The notes under the pieces are model-generated. The model worked only from the letters and a program-made list of their open reading frames with translations. It ran no database searches and was not told the origin of the DNA. From positions 1 to 64,000 of the forward strand of contig JAWLBB010000010.1 of NCBI GenBank assembly GCA_041395105.1: a stretch of DNA of 64,000 nucleotides. The letters run 5' to 3'. Position 1 is the stretch's first letter. Each line of letters begins with the position of its first letter. The position numbers and the translations under genes are program-made. Origin of the DNA: Opitutaceae bacterium. GTDB taxonomy: Bacteria; Verrucomicrobiota; Verrucomicrobiia; Opitutales; Opitutaceae. Shown here one piece after another: positions 43,151-52,657 of the stretch.

Positions 43151-44998
43151 ATGACATCATCAACCTTCGTCCAAGGAATCGCTCTGATGACCTTCATGAG
43201 CAGCGTGAATCTTTCAGCTGACGAGAACGCAGCTTGGTCTACCCGTGCGAGCTTCGAACACTCGGCCATTGCCCTGATGCCGGAAGCAGAACCGGAGAAG
43301 GTGGAAGCCTTTGCCCCTCTCCATCCGACCGTGATGGCCTGGGGGATCGATCCCGTTCTTCACCTGGAAGACCTTGATGGGCTTAAGGCACGCTTCGAAG
43401 CCTACCGGTCGCTGGGCGTCACCCGCCGTGCCGTGAATGTCTGGATGCTGACGGCCACACCCAGGATTCTCCATGAGCAACCGGAATTCCAGGACGCGGT
43501 CTGCCTCGATATCGCCGGCGACCGGATCGTCCCGAACTGGCTGGCCGATGGCTTCTACGAAGGCACGCCCTCCTATTGGGGGTGCACCAATCATCCTCTC
43601 TTTCGACGACAGATCATCATGCGCGCCCGCGCCGGAATCGCAGCCGGCGCCAACCTGCTCCACCTTGACGACCATATGGGCACAGCGGCCGCGGCGGACC
43701 ACGCCGGCGGGTGTTTCTGCGACGCCTGCATGGACGGGTTCCGTGTCTGGCTGAACGGGCGTCTCACCCAGACCGACCGGATGGTCCAAGGGCTTCCCGA
43801 ACTCTCGAATTTCAACTACCGTGAGTGGGTAAGGAATGCCGGATTCACCACCCTGGAGGATTACCGATCCGGAATCAGGGATCATGCCATTCCGCTCCGC
43901 GAAGAATTCCTGACCTTTCAGCGCGAGGCCGCCGCAGCCTTTGTCAAGGAACTCAAGGGTATCGTGGCTGACGAAGCCGGTAGCCCGATCCCGGTCGGCG
44001 TCAACGCTTGGAATCTAGCGCCCACCCAGATGGCCACCGCTCACCAGGCGGACTACTTTGCCAACGAAGTCCAGCAGTACGACGAGGAGGATCGGATACC
44101 ACCTGTGGGCTACCTGCTGGCGTCCGCCCTCGGGAAACCTGTCTTCGCCACCGGGACCGGGGAGGACTGGATCCGGATCGGGGCCAATGACCATGTCGTC
44201 CGGGTCAGGCGCTGGATCGCGACCGCCCATGCCTTCGGCCACTACTTCATGTATGCCTACGAGAAATGGGGATTCACGCCGGAAACCGGCACCCAATGGT
44301 ATGCCACACCGATCGAGACGTTCAGACCGTTGACCGATTTCATAAGAACCAACCGCGGACTCTTTGACGGATTCGAGCCGGTCGCCCAGATCGGCCTGCT
44401 CTACAACAATGCGACCTGCAGGGATAACGACTGGTCCGTTCGCGAAATCGCCCGGCAACTGCATGATGCCGGCTATTCCCTTGCCCTGGCCGTGGCGGGT
44501 GATTCGTGGTTGCAGCACGAGTTGACCGCAGACGAATCGGACTCATGGTCCCACCTGATCGTTCCGGAGAGTGCCATCCCGGACGGCGCCCAAGGTTCCA
44601 TCGTCAATCGTCGACTGGCCGACGGTCGAGCCCGAATCTGGAACGGCATAAACGAGCTGGCCGAGACCATCCAACCGTGGATCCGACGTGAAGGTCCCGG
44701 CCGCCTCTGGACGCTCCCCCGCAAGAAGACCGGTCCATCCGGAACCACCTTTGCCATCCACCTTCTCAATCAGGACTACGATCCGGAGTCCGATTCCATG
44801 ATTCCGGTCACCGGGAACGTTCTGTTCATCAGCCCCGAACTGATCGGCCATCCGGTCAACGCGGTGGCGACCCTGCATTCCCCGGGCAAAGATCCTTTGG
44901 AGCTGCCCACTGAAAACAGATCGGACGCCCTGGTGATTCGCGTTCCATCCGTGGATCTCTGGTCGATCCTGAAGATTGAAGCAGAGGCGGGAATCTGA
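43151..44998 (+). CDS. Secreted glycosidase-like TIM-barrel protein (family uncertain)
   Basis: 615 residues from ATG 43151 (MTSSTFVQGIALMTFMSSVNLSA), which gives a short signal-peptide-like start; a longer upstream frame overlaps the PhyH gene. The barrel-like part has VTRRAVNVWML, ANLLHLDDHMG, GGCFCDACMDGFRVWL (a CxC-x2-C cluster as in GHL- and GH42-type proteins) and RWIATAHAFGHYFMYAYEKWGF. A Rossmann-like middle (AQIGLLYNNATC, GYSLALAVAGDSWLQ) resembles the trimerisation domain of beta-galactosidases. The C-terminal beta-domain is degenerate. I regard it as a hypothetical glycoside hydrolase; catalytic acids are not certain. Confidence 0.6.
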   Translation: MTSSTFVQGIALMTFMSSVNLSADENAAWSTRASFEHSAIALMPEAEPEKVEAFAPLHPTVMAWGIDPVLHLEDLDGLKARFEAYRSLGVTRRAVNVWMLTATPRILHEQPEFQDAVCLDIAGDRIVPNWLADGFYEGTPSYWGCTNHPLFRRQIIMRARAGIAAGANLLHLDDHMGTAAAADHAGGCFCDACMDGFRVWLNGRLTQTDRMVQGLPELSNFNYREWVRNAGFTTLEDYRSGIRDHAIPLREEFLTFQREAAAAFVKELKGIVADEAGSPIPVGVNAWNLAPTQMATAHQADYFANEVQQYDEEDRIPPVGYLLASALGKPVFATGTGEDWIRIGANDHVVRVRRWIATAHAFGHYFMYAYEKWGFTPETGTQWYATPIETFRPLTDFIRTNRGLFDGFEPVAQIGLLYNNATCRDNDWSVREIARQLHDAGYSLALAVAGDSWLQHELTADESDSWSHLIVPESAIPDGAQGSIVNRRLADGRARIWNGINELAETIQPWIRREGPGRLWTLPRKKTGPSGTTFAIHLLNQDYDPESDSMIPVTGNVLFISPELIGHPVNAVATLHSPGKDPLELPTENRSDALVIRVPSVDLWSILKIEAEAGI

Positions 44999-45111
44999 CG
45001 ATTTCGGCGCCTTTTCCTTCCGGCATTGCCGCCGGTGCACGAATGACGGGCGACATCGGAACCGGAACCTGTCAGTATTCTGAAGGCTCTCTAGATAGAA
45101 AGGAAACGCCC

Positions 45112-46245
45112 ATGACCTCCCGAGAACGACTGGATACGGCGGCCGCCTTCCGCGAGCCCGACCGGGTTCCGATCGAATTGCAGGTATCGGACCGAGCCCG
45201 CGGTCTTGCTGGAATGGAACGGATCGTCGCTTTCATTGACAACCAGGCAGACAATTTCCTGGGAACTCCATCGGTCGACTGGGGATTCTTTGGTCTTGAT
45301 TCGGAGTATTCCGAGGAAGTGATCGAGGATATACCGGGAGATTACAGGAGAATCCGGCGAACGCACCGGACCCCGGTCGGGGATTTTCACGCGATCACCC
45401 GGCATGTCTACTCCCAGCTCGAATCGGCCGACTACCATTGGGATCGCCGCTACATCGAGACCCTTGATGAGTTGGCGCGTCTGGCCGGGGCGCCCCGGAA
45501 AGTCCGACCATTGGATATCGAAGGCCACCGGCGGGCAGTTGATCAGATCGGCACACGCGGCGTCGCCCTCATGGGCGTGGCCCACCCGCTCGGCACCCTG
45601 GTTCGATGGTCGAAAATGGAGGAAGTCTATATCTGGCTGGCCACGGAACCCGAGATCATCCACCAGTTCCTCGACAGCGCCAATCGGCAGACCCGCGACA
45701 CGATTCTCGCCCTCGGACAGGCCGGGATCACCGGGTGGTTCGGCACCTGGGCCATCGAAATGCTTATTCCGCCGTGGTTGGGTCGCGATCGGTTCAATGA
45801 ACTGGTCTTCCCCTACGACAAGATGGTCAACGATGCCATCCACCGGATTGGCGGAAGGCACCGCAGCCACTCCCACGGCAGGTGCATGGGCTACCTCGAA
45901 ACGATGGTTGAGATGGGCATCGACGCCACCGAACCCCTGGAACCCGACCCTTTCGGGGACATCGACCTCGCCCGGGCCAAGCGGCAGGTCGGCGATCGCA
46001 TGATGCTCTCGGGCAATGTTCCTTCCCAGTTCTTCAACAGAATCAGCCGGGATGAAGTTCGTTCGTCGGTCCGCCGTTCCATCAGGGAAGGTGCTCCCGG
46101 CGGCGGTTTTTCGCTGCGGACCACCGGTGGGCACGCCGGGATCGATCCGGATCTGGACCGGACCCAACTGGACCGGATCATCGCCAACGTGGAAGCCTAC
46201 ATCGAGGCCGGACTCGAATTCGGAGGCTATCCCATCCGGCTATGA
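45112..46245 (+). CDS. Uroporphyrinogen-decarboxylase-family protein (UroD-like methyltransferase type)
   Basis: 377 residues from ATG 45112, with AAGGAAA seven bases upstream. The UroD fold is recognisable by SRERLDTAAAFREPDRVPIE, ALMGVAHPLGTL, WFGTWAIEML, HSHGRCMGYLETMVEMGIDATEPLEPDPFGDIDLARAKRQVGDRMMLSGNVPSQFF and the terminal YIEAGLEFGGYP. Such non-heme relatives are often corrinoid-dependent methyltransferases or unknown enzymes in sugar gene clusters. The true heme-pathway enzyme would carry an N-terminal Arg-rich PVWFMRQAGR motif, absent here. It overlaps the GNAT gene by 4 bp. Confidence 0.82.
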   Translation: MTSRERLDTAAAFREPDRVPIELQVSDRARGLAGMERIVAFIDNQADNFLGTPSVDWGFFGLDSEYSEEVIEDIPGDYRRIRRTHRTPVGDFHAITRHVYSQLESADYHWDRRYIETLDELARLAGAPRKVRPLDIEGHRRAVDQIGTRGVALMGVAHPLGTLVRWSKMEEVYIWLATEPEIIHQFLDSANRQTRDTILALGQAGITGWFGTWAIEMLIPPWLGRDRFNELVFPYDKMVNDAIHRIGGRHRSHSHGRCMGYLETMVEMGIDATEPLEPDPFGDIDLARAKRQVGDRMMLSGNVPSQFFNRISRDEVRSSVRRSIREGAPGGGFSLRTTGGHAGIDPDLDRTQLDRIIANVEAYIEAGLEFGGYPIRL

Positions 46246-46721
46246 CGAGTCCCGGTCGGAAAGGGCAGACAGCCGACCACCCGATCCGGGCTTTCCGCGA
46301 AGAAGATGCCGACGCGGTGGCCGGGGTCTGGCACCGATCCGGCCGGGCCGCCTACCCCTACCTTTCGACCTGGCAGTCATTTACCCTCCATCAGGCCACC
46401 CTCGTCTTTCGCGAGCACGTCGCCCCGAGATGCCGTATCTGGGTGGGTCTCAATGGCAAGACCATCGTCACCTTTCTTGCCATGAGTGGTTCCACCATCG
46501 ACCGACTCTACGTCGACCCGTTGCATTGGCGGCAGGGTTGGGGGAGTCGCTGGGTCGAATTCGCAAAGAGTGTGTCTCCGAACGGGCTCGGGCTATTCAC
46601 CCACCAGGAAAACACGATGGCCCGAGCTCTCTACGAAAAGCACGGCTTCAAAGCGGTCCGCTTTGGGGTCAGTCCGCCTCCTGAATCCGCACCCGATGTG
46701 ACCTACCGATGGGAACCGTGA
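46242..46721 (+). CDS. GNAT family N-acetyltransferase
   Basis: A 159-residue acetyltransferase. The N-terminal RAFREEDADAVAGVWHRSGRAAYPYL is typical of GNATs. The acetyl-CoA binding motif A is IDRLYVDPLHWRQGWGSRWVEFAKS, and LGLFTHQENTMARALYEKHGFKAVRFG completes motif B. ATGA overlap with the UroD-like gene indicates coupling. The substrate is unknown. Confidence 0.87.
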   Translation: MTSPGRKGQTADHPIRAFREEDADAVAGVWHRSGRAAYPYLSTWQSFTLHQATLVFREHVAPRCRIWVGLNGKTIVTFLAMSGSTIDRLYVDPLHWRQGWGSRWVEFAKSVSPNGLGLFTHQENTMARALYEKHGFKAVRFGVSPPPESAPDVTYRWEP

Positions 46722-46731
46722 TCTCGCAAGC

Positions 46732-48893
46732 TCAGTTCCCAGACCCTGCGCCCGGGCTTGTCCGGTCTTCGTCGGAGAGGGCAAACGCGACATAGCTGTC
46801 TCCGCTCTTCGTCCCCATTTTCCCGCCGCCGCAGGCGATGACGAGGAACTGCCGGCCATTGATCGCATAGGTGGCCGGAGTCGCGTAGCCGCCGGCGGGA
46901 AGGGTCGAATTCCAGATCTCTTCGCTGGTCGATGTATCAAAAGCACGGATCTTTTCATCAAGGGTTGCCGCGATGAAGAGAAGCCCACCTGCGGTGACGA
47001 CCGGACCGCCATAGTTCTCCGTGCCGGTCTTCGGAATACCTCTCGCGGTGAGTTCCTCATACTCGCCGAGTGGAACCTTCCAGCGATAGTCTCCCGTATT
47101 GAGATCAATGGCATTGAGCGTTCCCCACGGCGGCCTGACAGCCGGATAACCGGAGGGGTCCTTCCACCGTCGATAACCGGTGTGGGTGTAGGGTGAAGCA
47201 GCGCTTTCCGTGGTCCCCTGACCCAAAGGACTCCCGGTCGATCGATCGTCGAAGCCCAGGAGATACTGAACAATCTCATCCCGATCCCTTTCAGGCACGT
47301 GGGCGAAGCTCGGCATCAATCCCTTGCCTTCCATCAGGCGGGTCTTGACTTCATCGACCGACATCCGGGCACGCAGAGTCGCCAGCTCCGGGATGTTCTG
47401 GGCCGGACTCCCGTTCCGATCCGCACCATGACATCCGGCACAATAACCGAGAAACAGGCGCGCCCCGGCCGTCTCGCCCTTGGCAACCTCCAGCATGGTC
47501 AAGACCCAGGGCATTTCATTGGAATTCACAAACAGAATCCCGGAAGGATCAACCGCCGCCCCGCCCCATTCGCCTCCACCGTCAAAACCGGGAAAGATGA
47601 TGGTGCCTTCCCAGCTGGGCGGCAAGAAGGGCACATGAGGCCGGAGCGTGACAAACCGCTCGAGGACCGCCAGGGTTGATTCCGGCGAAATGTCCGTATT
47701 CTCTGCCGCCGAGAAAACCTGTCTCGCAAACGGAGCCGGGATGAGCGGGAGAGGCTGGGTCGGCGACGCGACTTCCCCTGCCAGATCGGAGCCGGGAACC
47801 AGAACCTCCCCGATGGGGAAGAGAGGTTCACCCGTCTCGCGGTGAAAAACAAAAACATGGCCGGATTTTGTGATCTGGGCCACGGCGGGAATCTCCCGGC
47901 CATCCCGCTGGATCGTCACGAGATTGGGAGGAGCCGGCAGATCCCTGTCCCAAAGGTCGTGCCGGACGAACTGATAGTGCCAGACCCGTTCGCCCGTCGC
48001 GGCATCCAGTGCGATCAGGCAGTTGGCGTAGAGATTGTCGCCCAGACGACCCCCTCCCCAGAAATCAAACGCCGCGGAACCGGTCGGACAAAACACCAGG
48101 CCGCGGTCCACATCGACGGTCATTCCCGCCCAGACGTTGGCGCCGCCGATGTATTTCAGGCCTCCGGTGGCCAGGTCTCGTACCCGGGCTCGCCCGGCTG
48201 GGGTATGGTGTTGAACCGCCAGACCTGTTCACCCGTGCGCACATTGAAGGCCCGTATATGGCCGGGCGGGACCGGACCGGGGCCCTCCCCCACCCGGACG
48301 GGCATGATGATGAGCTCGCCAAAAACCGCGCCGGGCGTGTTGGAAATGACAAAAAGATCTTCCGACGGACGTCCCAGCCCTTTCCTCAAGTCCACCTTTC
48401 CGCCTTCACCAAAACTCTCGATCAAGCGGCCATTCGCGGGATCCAGGGCATGGAGAAAGAAATGGCCGCTGAAGAAGAGGCGGCGGTCTGATCCGTCATC
48501 AGAAATCCAATACGAAAGCCCCCGGTTCACCCCGAGGCCCGACGGGTTTCCCTCTCCCGAAAAGGGATCAAAACGCCAGAGGAACAACCCGGTGGACGCA
48601 TCGATGGCGACGACATGCAGGTCTGCCGTTGTCCCATAGAGAATCCCGTCAATGATCAGCGGGTTGCACTGGATCTGGGTCCGCCCGTCCTCCCGATTCC
48701 CGCTCCCGGTCCATCGCCAGACCTCCACCAGCCGATCAACATTCTCCCGGTTGATCTGTTTGAGTTCCGAATAGTGGGTTCCTTCCGCATCGCCCAGATA
48801 GACGGGCCAATCAACACTCCCGCCCGTCCCTTCGGAGGTCCAGGCAAACGGGGAGACCAGGGTGCAGAGGAGGAGCAGGGAGTGGCGGACCAT
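46732..48893 (-). CDS. PQQ-dependent dehydrogenase with internal cytochrome c domain, frameshifted
   Basis: A quinoprotein dehydrogenase with a signal peptide (MVRHSLLLLCTLVSPFAWT) and eight-bladed propeller motifs such as CNPLIIDGILYGTTADLHVVAIDASTG. It continues with GGGRLGDNLYANCLIALDAATGERVWHYQFVRHDLWDRDLPAPPNLV and YGGPVVTAGGLLFIAATLDEKIRAFD. A heme-c motif CAGCHG lies inside the propeller region, so electrons pass to a fused cytochrome domain. The frame breaks near 48157: GYETWPPEA stops, while the next frame continues WKYIGGANVWAGMTVD. One missing G accounts for it. The enzyme oxidises an alcohol or sugar in the periplasm; the substrate is not known. Confidence 0.85.
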
Positions 48894-48932
48894 TTCGCGG
48901 ACTCTGAAGGAACCGACGGGGATGACCAGACT

Positions 48933-49979
48933 TCAGGTGGCCTCACCCTCGCGCTTGGCCCACTCGATCACCCGAAGGACCTCGGCCGCGCTTTCGGCCG
49001 TGACGACCATGGCCGCGCCGTCGCGGAGAACCGCCCGGACATTGTCGTGGAACCCGCCGATCTGCCGGGTCGGCTTCATTGTCCGTTCCTCCTCAGTCCA
49101 GGGAAGCACATCGTCATTCCCATATTTCCGCCCGGGAGCCAGGCCGTCGATCACTTCGAGCTTGGGCAGACTTGCCGCGTCGAAGGTCTTGAGCATGGCC
49201 TTCTGATCGTCCATCGCCTGCAGGGTGCCCTGACTGCCCAACAGAACCGTCCGGGGACCGTTCAGGGCGCGACAGGTCGTCACCAGCAGGTCGATGGTCT
49301 GGCCTCCCTCGGTCTTCATGAAGAGATGGGCGTGATCATCCGCATCACCGGCGTCCTTTACGTGGCGCACGTCGGCAAAAAGAGCATTCACCCTCGAGTC
49401 GACCAGATTGAGGGCGATATCGACAATGTGGGGACCGGTATTGTTGATGTTTCCCCCGCCATTCTTCTTCAGAGTCTGCCAATCGTTGCGCCGGGCAAAT
49501 CCGCCCCAGGCGAGATCGATTTCAAAGACAGCCCCGAGGACGCCGCTGTCGATGATCTCGCGGAGAAACTGGAACTCATCACTGAATCGCCGCTGGTGGT
49601 GGACAAACAGCTTTCTGTCCGCCCTACCCGCGGCCTCCAGCAGATTGAGCGCCCCGGCATGCGAGGTCGCCATCGGCTTCTCCAGAATGCAGTGCCGGCC
49701 CGATTCCAGGACCTTCAGTCCATCCGCCTCGTGCGTATGGCTCGGGGTCGCCACCACCACGACTTCGGCCTCGGTGGCGGCAAGCAGGCCGTCGATCGTC
49801 AAATGAGTCCCGCAACCAAGCAGCGCCGCCGCCTCGGCCCGTCGTTCTTCATTCGGATCGGCGACATCAATAATTCGAAAATCAGCTCGGTCTTTCAACG
49901 CCTCCACATGAATGGACCAACCGGCGCGGCCGAGTCCGACGATGGCGACTTTCACCGGGTTCAGGCTTGGGGTATCCAT
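48933..49979 (-). CDS. Gfo/Idh/MocA family oxidoreductase
   Basis: A 348-residue NAD(P)-dependent oxidoreductase. The Rossmann motif is VAIVGLGRAGWSIHVEAL. The cofactor loop is VVVATPSHTHEADGLKVLESGRHCILEKPMATS, holding the family's EKP catalytic Lys. GGGNINNTGPHIVDIAL supplies the conserved Asp/His site. These enzymes oxidise or reduce sugars, inositols or sugar acids. It lies 39 bp upstream of the PQQ dehydrogenase on the same strand and near a second family member at 52658. Confidence 0.9.
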   Translation of the reverse strand: MDTPSLNPVKVAIVGLGRAGWSIHVEALKDRADFRIIDVADPNEERRAEAAALLGCGTHLTIDGLLAATEAEVVVVATPSHTHEADGLKVLESGRHCILEKPMATSHAGALNLLEAAGRADRKLFVHHQRRFSDEFQFLREIIDSGVLGAVFEIDLAWGGFARRNDWQTLKKNGGGNINNTGPHIVDIALNLVDSRVNALFADVRHVKDAGDADDHAHLFMKTEGGQTIDLLVTTCRALNGPRTVLLGSQGTLQAMDDQKAMLKTFDAASLPKLEVIDGLAPGRKYGNDDVLPWTEEERTMKPTRQIGGFHDNVRAVLRDGAAMVVTAESAAEVLRVIEWAKREGEAT

Positions 49980-50133
49980 TGCGCGATCCTTTTCGGGAAT
50001 TGCCCGGGGTCAATCCATGCCTGTCCAAATCTGTCGGATCCGTTCTATGCCGGAAACCTTCGACCCGAGACCCCTGAAGGACCCGCCAAATGAGGTTTGC
50101 GGGGGTCAGACCGCCTGTCCTATCCTTTGGTTC

Positions 50134-50442
50134 ATGCAAGTGGGACAACGTGTTGTCTGTGTCAATGACACCTTTGAACCCTGGGTTCACGAATACTATG
50201 ACCAATTGCCGGTCAAGGACGTGACCTATACCATCCGGTCGGTCAGTCTCGGCCGGGGCACCCTGGTTGGCAGTGACAGTGCGGAGGTGAGGCTACTGCT
50301 TCACGAGCTCCATAATGAGCCGGACCCCCACCATGTCGGCGGGGAGGAACTGGGATTCCGGTCGGATCGCTTCGCCCCTCTGGAAGAGTACGAAGACTTC
50401 GCCACCGCGGAAGACACCGTGGAAAACACGATCGGATTCTGA
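50134..50442 (+). CDS. Conserved-type small hypothetical protein
   Basis: 102 residues from ATG 50134 (MQVGQRVVCVNDTFEPWVHEYYDQLPVKDVTYTIRSV). The N-terminal half looks like a small beta-barrel or SH3-like domain; the C-terminal half is acidic. I do not recognise a family with confidence. A longer frame to 49912 overlaps the oxidoreductase and is not credible. It converges on the ThuA gene with one base between the stops. Confidence 0.55.
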   Translation: MQVGQRVVCVNDTFEPWVHEYYDQLPVKDVTYTIRSVSLGRGTLVGSDSAEVRLLLHELHNEPDPHHVGGEELGFRSDRFAPLEEYEDFATAEDTVENTIGF

Positions 50443-50443
50443 C

Positions 50444-51403
50444 TCAATCGCCGGCCGGCCGCACGGATGTCGCCTTGTCCGTCGGAAAATCTTCCGGCAC
50501 CGGCAGGGTCACCTCCCCGGTGGCGGCCCACTCCGTCCCCCGGAGCAGGGTCGTCATGAACCCGACACAGCGGACGGATCGGATCGGCTCTTCATCACCC
50601 TGACCGACGTGCCCCAGGGTGGTGTGAAAGACCCTTCCGCTCCCGTACGCAATCGCCATCAGCATGGGCTCATTCTCACCGGTCGATCGCTCAAACTGAG
50701 CCGGATCCGCCACCGCGGTCGCCAGAATTGTGACATTCTGTGCCGGGCCCCGCAACTGGGCGTAGAGTTCATCGTGAGCGTGCATCCACGCATCCGGAAG
50801 GCCGCGCATCACGGGATGATCGGGTTCCCGAGTGGTGATCAGGAAATCATGCTTTGGCGGATGCCAGTAGCTGCCGGGCGAATCAACCGCGACTGTTTTT
50901 CCGTCAACCCAACGGATCATCGGCCCCCAGCTCTCATTGCGTCCCCGCCAGCCGCCGACCCCGGTCATCTCCAGAAACGGTTTCCAGTCGGGAAAGGCAT
51001 TGTTGGTCGCATGAAAGGAGACCAGTCCACCGCCGTTTCGGACGAACGCCGCAAAGGCCTCCTTTGTCGCTTCCGGCCAGTCATCCCCATCATAATCCAT
51101 GACCACTACATCGTAACGTGACCAGTCGGGAGAAAAACCCGACATGTCGGCACCGGCGGGAGGCGTGATCACCTCGTCGACGGCGAAAATCCCGGCGGAA
51201 TCGAGCATCTCCCTGAGAATCGGACTGCTCTTTGTCCAATCATGGGATTTGCTGCATTGCCCGGTCAGAAACATGACCTTGATGATCGGAACATCGGCAG
51301 AATGAGACGGTGCTTGCGCCTGGGCCGGGGAAAACAGAACCGTCAGGGAAGCCAGCCCTGCGGCGAAGAAGAGTCTACGGATGGAGTCGGAGTGTCCTTT
51401 CAT
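50444..51403 (-). CDS. Secreted ThuA-domain protein
   Basis: 319 residues from ATG 51403, with a signal peptide (FFAAGLASLTVLFSPAQAQA). The ThuA (class I glutamine-amidotransferase-like) fold shows as IKVMFLTGQCSKSHDW, YDVVVMDYDGDDW, FVRNGGGLVSFHATNNAFPDW and PIAYGSGRVFHTTLGHVGQGDE. ThuA-type proteins are found in trehalose or sugar-alcohol utilisation and act as sugar-modifying partners of oxidoreductases. It is divergent from the enolase-superfamily gene, with 92 bp between starts. Confidence 0.85.
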   Translation of the reverse strand: MKGHSDSIRRLFFAAGLASLTVLFSPAQAQAPSHSADVPIIKVMFLTGQCSKSHDWTKSSPILREMLDSAGIFAVDEVITPPAGADMSGFSPDWSRYDVVVMDYDGDDWPEATKEAFAAFVRNGGGLVSFHATNNAFPDWKPFLEMTGVGGWRGRNESWGPMIRWVDGKTVAVDSPGSYWHPPKHDFLITTREPDHPVMRGLPDAWMHAHDELYAQLRGPAQNVTILATAVADPAQFERSTGENEPMLMAIAYGSGRVFHTTLGHVGQGDEEPIRSVRCVGFMTTLLRGTEWAATGEVTLPVPEDFPTDKATSVRPAGD

Positions 51404-51495
51404 GGATTTGATTACAGTATTGTAGCTCAGGTCAGCATTGCCAATCAATCGCATCCCGCCCGAGAATCGGGAATTCTTTCCTTCCATTACGTCAA

Positions 51496-52638
51496 ATGAA
51501 AATCACGGCCATCGAACCCCACGTTATCGGCTTCGGGACCCGCAACCTGCTCATCGTGACCGTCGAAACCGACGCCGGTCCTATCGGATTGGGCGAAGCC
51601 GGCATCACCGGGCGCGAACACGCCGTCATCGGCTGCCTCGAACATTTCCGACCGCTTCTCGTCGGGCAGGATCCGTTCCGGACCGAACACCTTTGGCAGC
51701 GTCTTTCTCGAGGTGGTTTTTTTCCGGCCCAACGCATCGCCGGGGCCGCCATGGCGGCCATCGACCTGGCCCTCTGGGATATCAAGGGCAAGGCCCTCGG
51801 CGTCCCGGTTTACCAGCTGCTGGGCGGCCTGTGTCGGGATCATGTCGACGCCTACGTGCATGTCGGCAGGCACCTCTCCGATGCGGACGACGTGGCCGAA
51901 CAGGCCCGTGATGCGGTCAAGGAGGGATGGCGCTACCTCAGGCTGGGAATTCCCGATGGCGGCGGCGACTCCTTCGATCCGCGCCGAAGCGTCCGGCAGG
52001 CCCTGGAAATACTCGAAAGCGTGCGTGGCGCAGTCGGCCCCGAGATCGAGATCTGTCTCGATGCCCACACCCGGCTGGATCTGCCGGATGCCCTCAACCT
52101 TTGCCGCGGGGCCGAGGCCTTTGATCTCTTCTTTCTCGAGGACCCGCTCCGGTGCGAATACCCGGAAGCTTACCGGAACCTGCGGCAACACACCCGGATC
52201 CCTCTCGCGGCGGGGGAACAGTTCAGCTCGAAGTGGGAGTTTCGATCCATGATCGAGGAGGACCTGCTGGACTATGCGCGGATCGATCTGTCCATCGCAG
52301 GCGGCTTTACCGAGGCGAAGAAGATCGCCGGCTGGTGCGAGACCCACCAGATCCGGATCGCTCCGCACAATCCCCTGGGACCCGTCTCCGCCGCCGCGGG
52401 CCTGCACTTCGATCTGGCAACCAGCAATTTCGCGGTTCAGGAGCTGGTCCGGGCTCCAGGGACGCTCCTGACCGACGTCTTCCCGGTCCAGGTCCCATTC
52501 CGGAACGGGCGCCTGCTCCCCCCGGAAGGGCCCGGTCTCGGTATCACCTTCGATCCTGAAGCCGCCGCCCGGCATCCCATGGTCGACCCTAACCTGCCGG
52601 AGCTGCGGCGCGAGGACGGTTCCGTCACCAATTGGTGA
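51496..52638 (+). CDS. Enolase-superfamily sugar-acid dehydratase (mandelate racemase/galactonate dehydratase-like)
   Basis: A 380-residue enzyme with an N-terminal capping domain (ETDAGPIGLGEAGITGREHAV) and a metal-binding barrel. Ligands are Asp in CLDAHTRLDLPDAL, Glu in FLEDPLRCEYP and Glu in PLAAGEQFSSKWEF. The active-site end IRIAPHNPLGPVSAAAGLHFDLA carries the His of the acid sugar dehydratase group, in the APHN motif. It probably dehydrates a sugar acid to a 2-keto-3-deoxy acid. The neighbouring oxidoreductases may supply its substrate. Confidence 0.88.
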   Translation: MKITAIEPHVIGFGTRNLLIVTVETDAGPIGLGEAGITGREHAVIGCLEHFRPLLVGQDPFRTEHLWQRLSRGGFFPAQRIAGAAMAAIDLALWDIKGKALGVPVYQLLGGLCRDHVDAYVHVGRHLSDADDVAEQARDAVKEGWRYLRLGIPDGGGDSFDPRRSVRQALEILESVRGAVGPEIEICLDAHTRLDLPDALNLCRGAEAFDLFFLEDPLRCEYPEAYRNLRQHTRIPLAAGEQFSSKWEFRSMIEEDLLDYARIDLSIAGGFTEAKKIAGWCETHQIRIAPHNPLGPVSAAAGLHFDLATSNFAVQELVRAPGTLLTDVFPVQVPFRNGRLLPPEGPGLGITFDPEAAARHPMVDPNLPELRREDGSVTNW

Positions 52639-52657
52639 GAGACGGCAGCAAATCCGC

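Noticed and set aside
50563..50577. CGACACAGCGG, resembling the REP-like loop
   Set aside because: It is in the ThuA coding region and lacks the partner arm of the hairpin.
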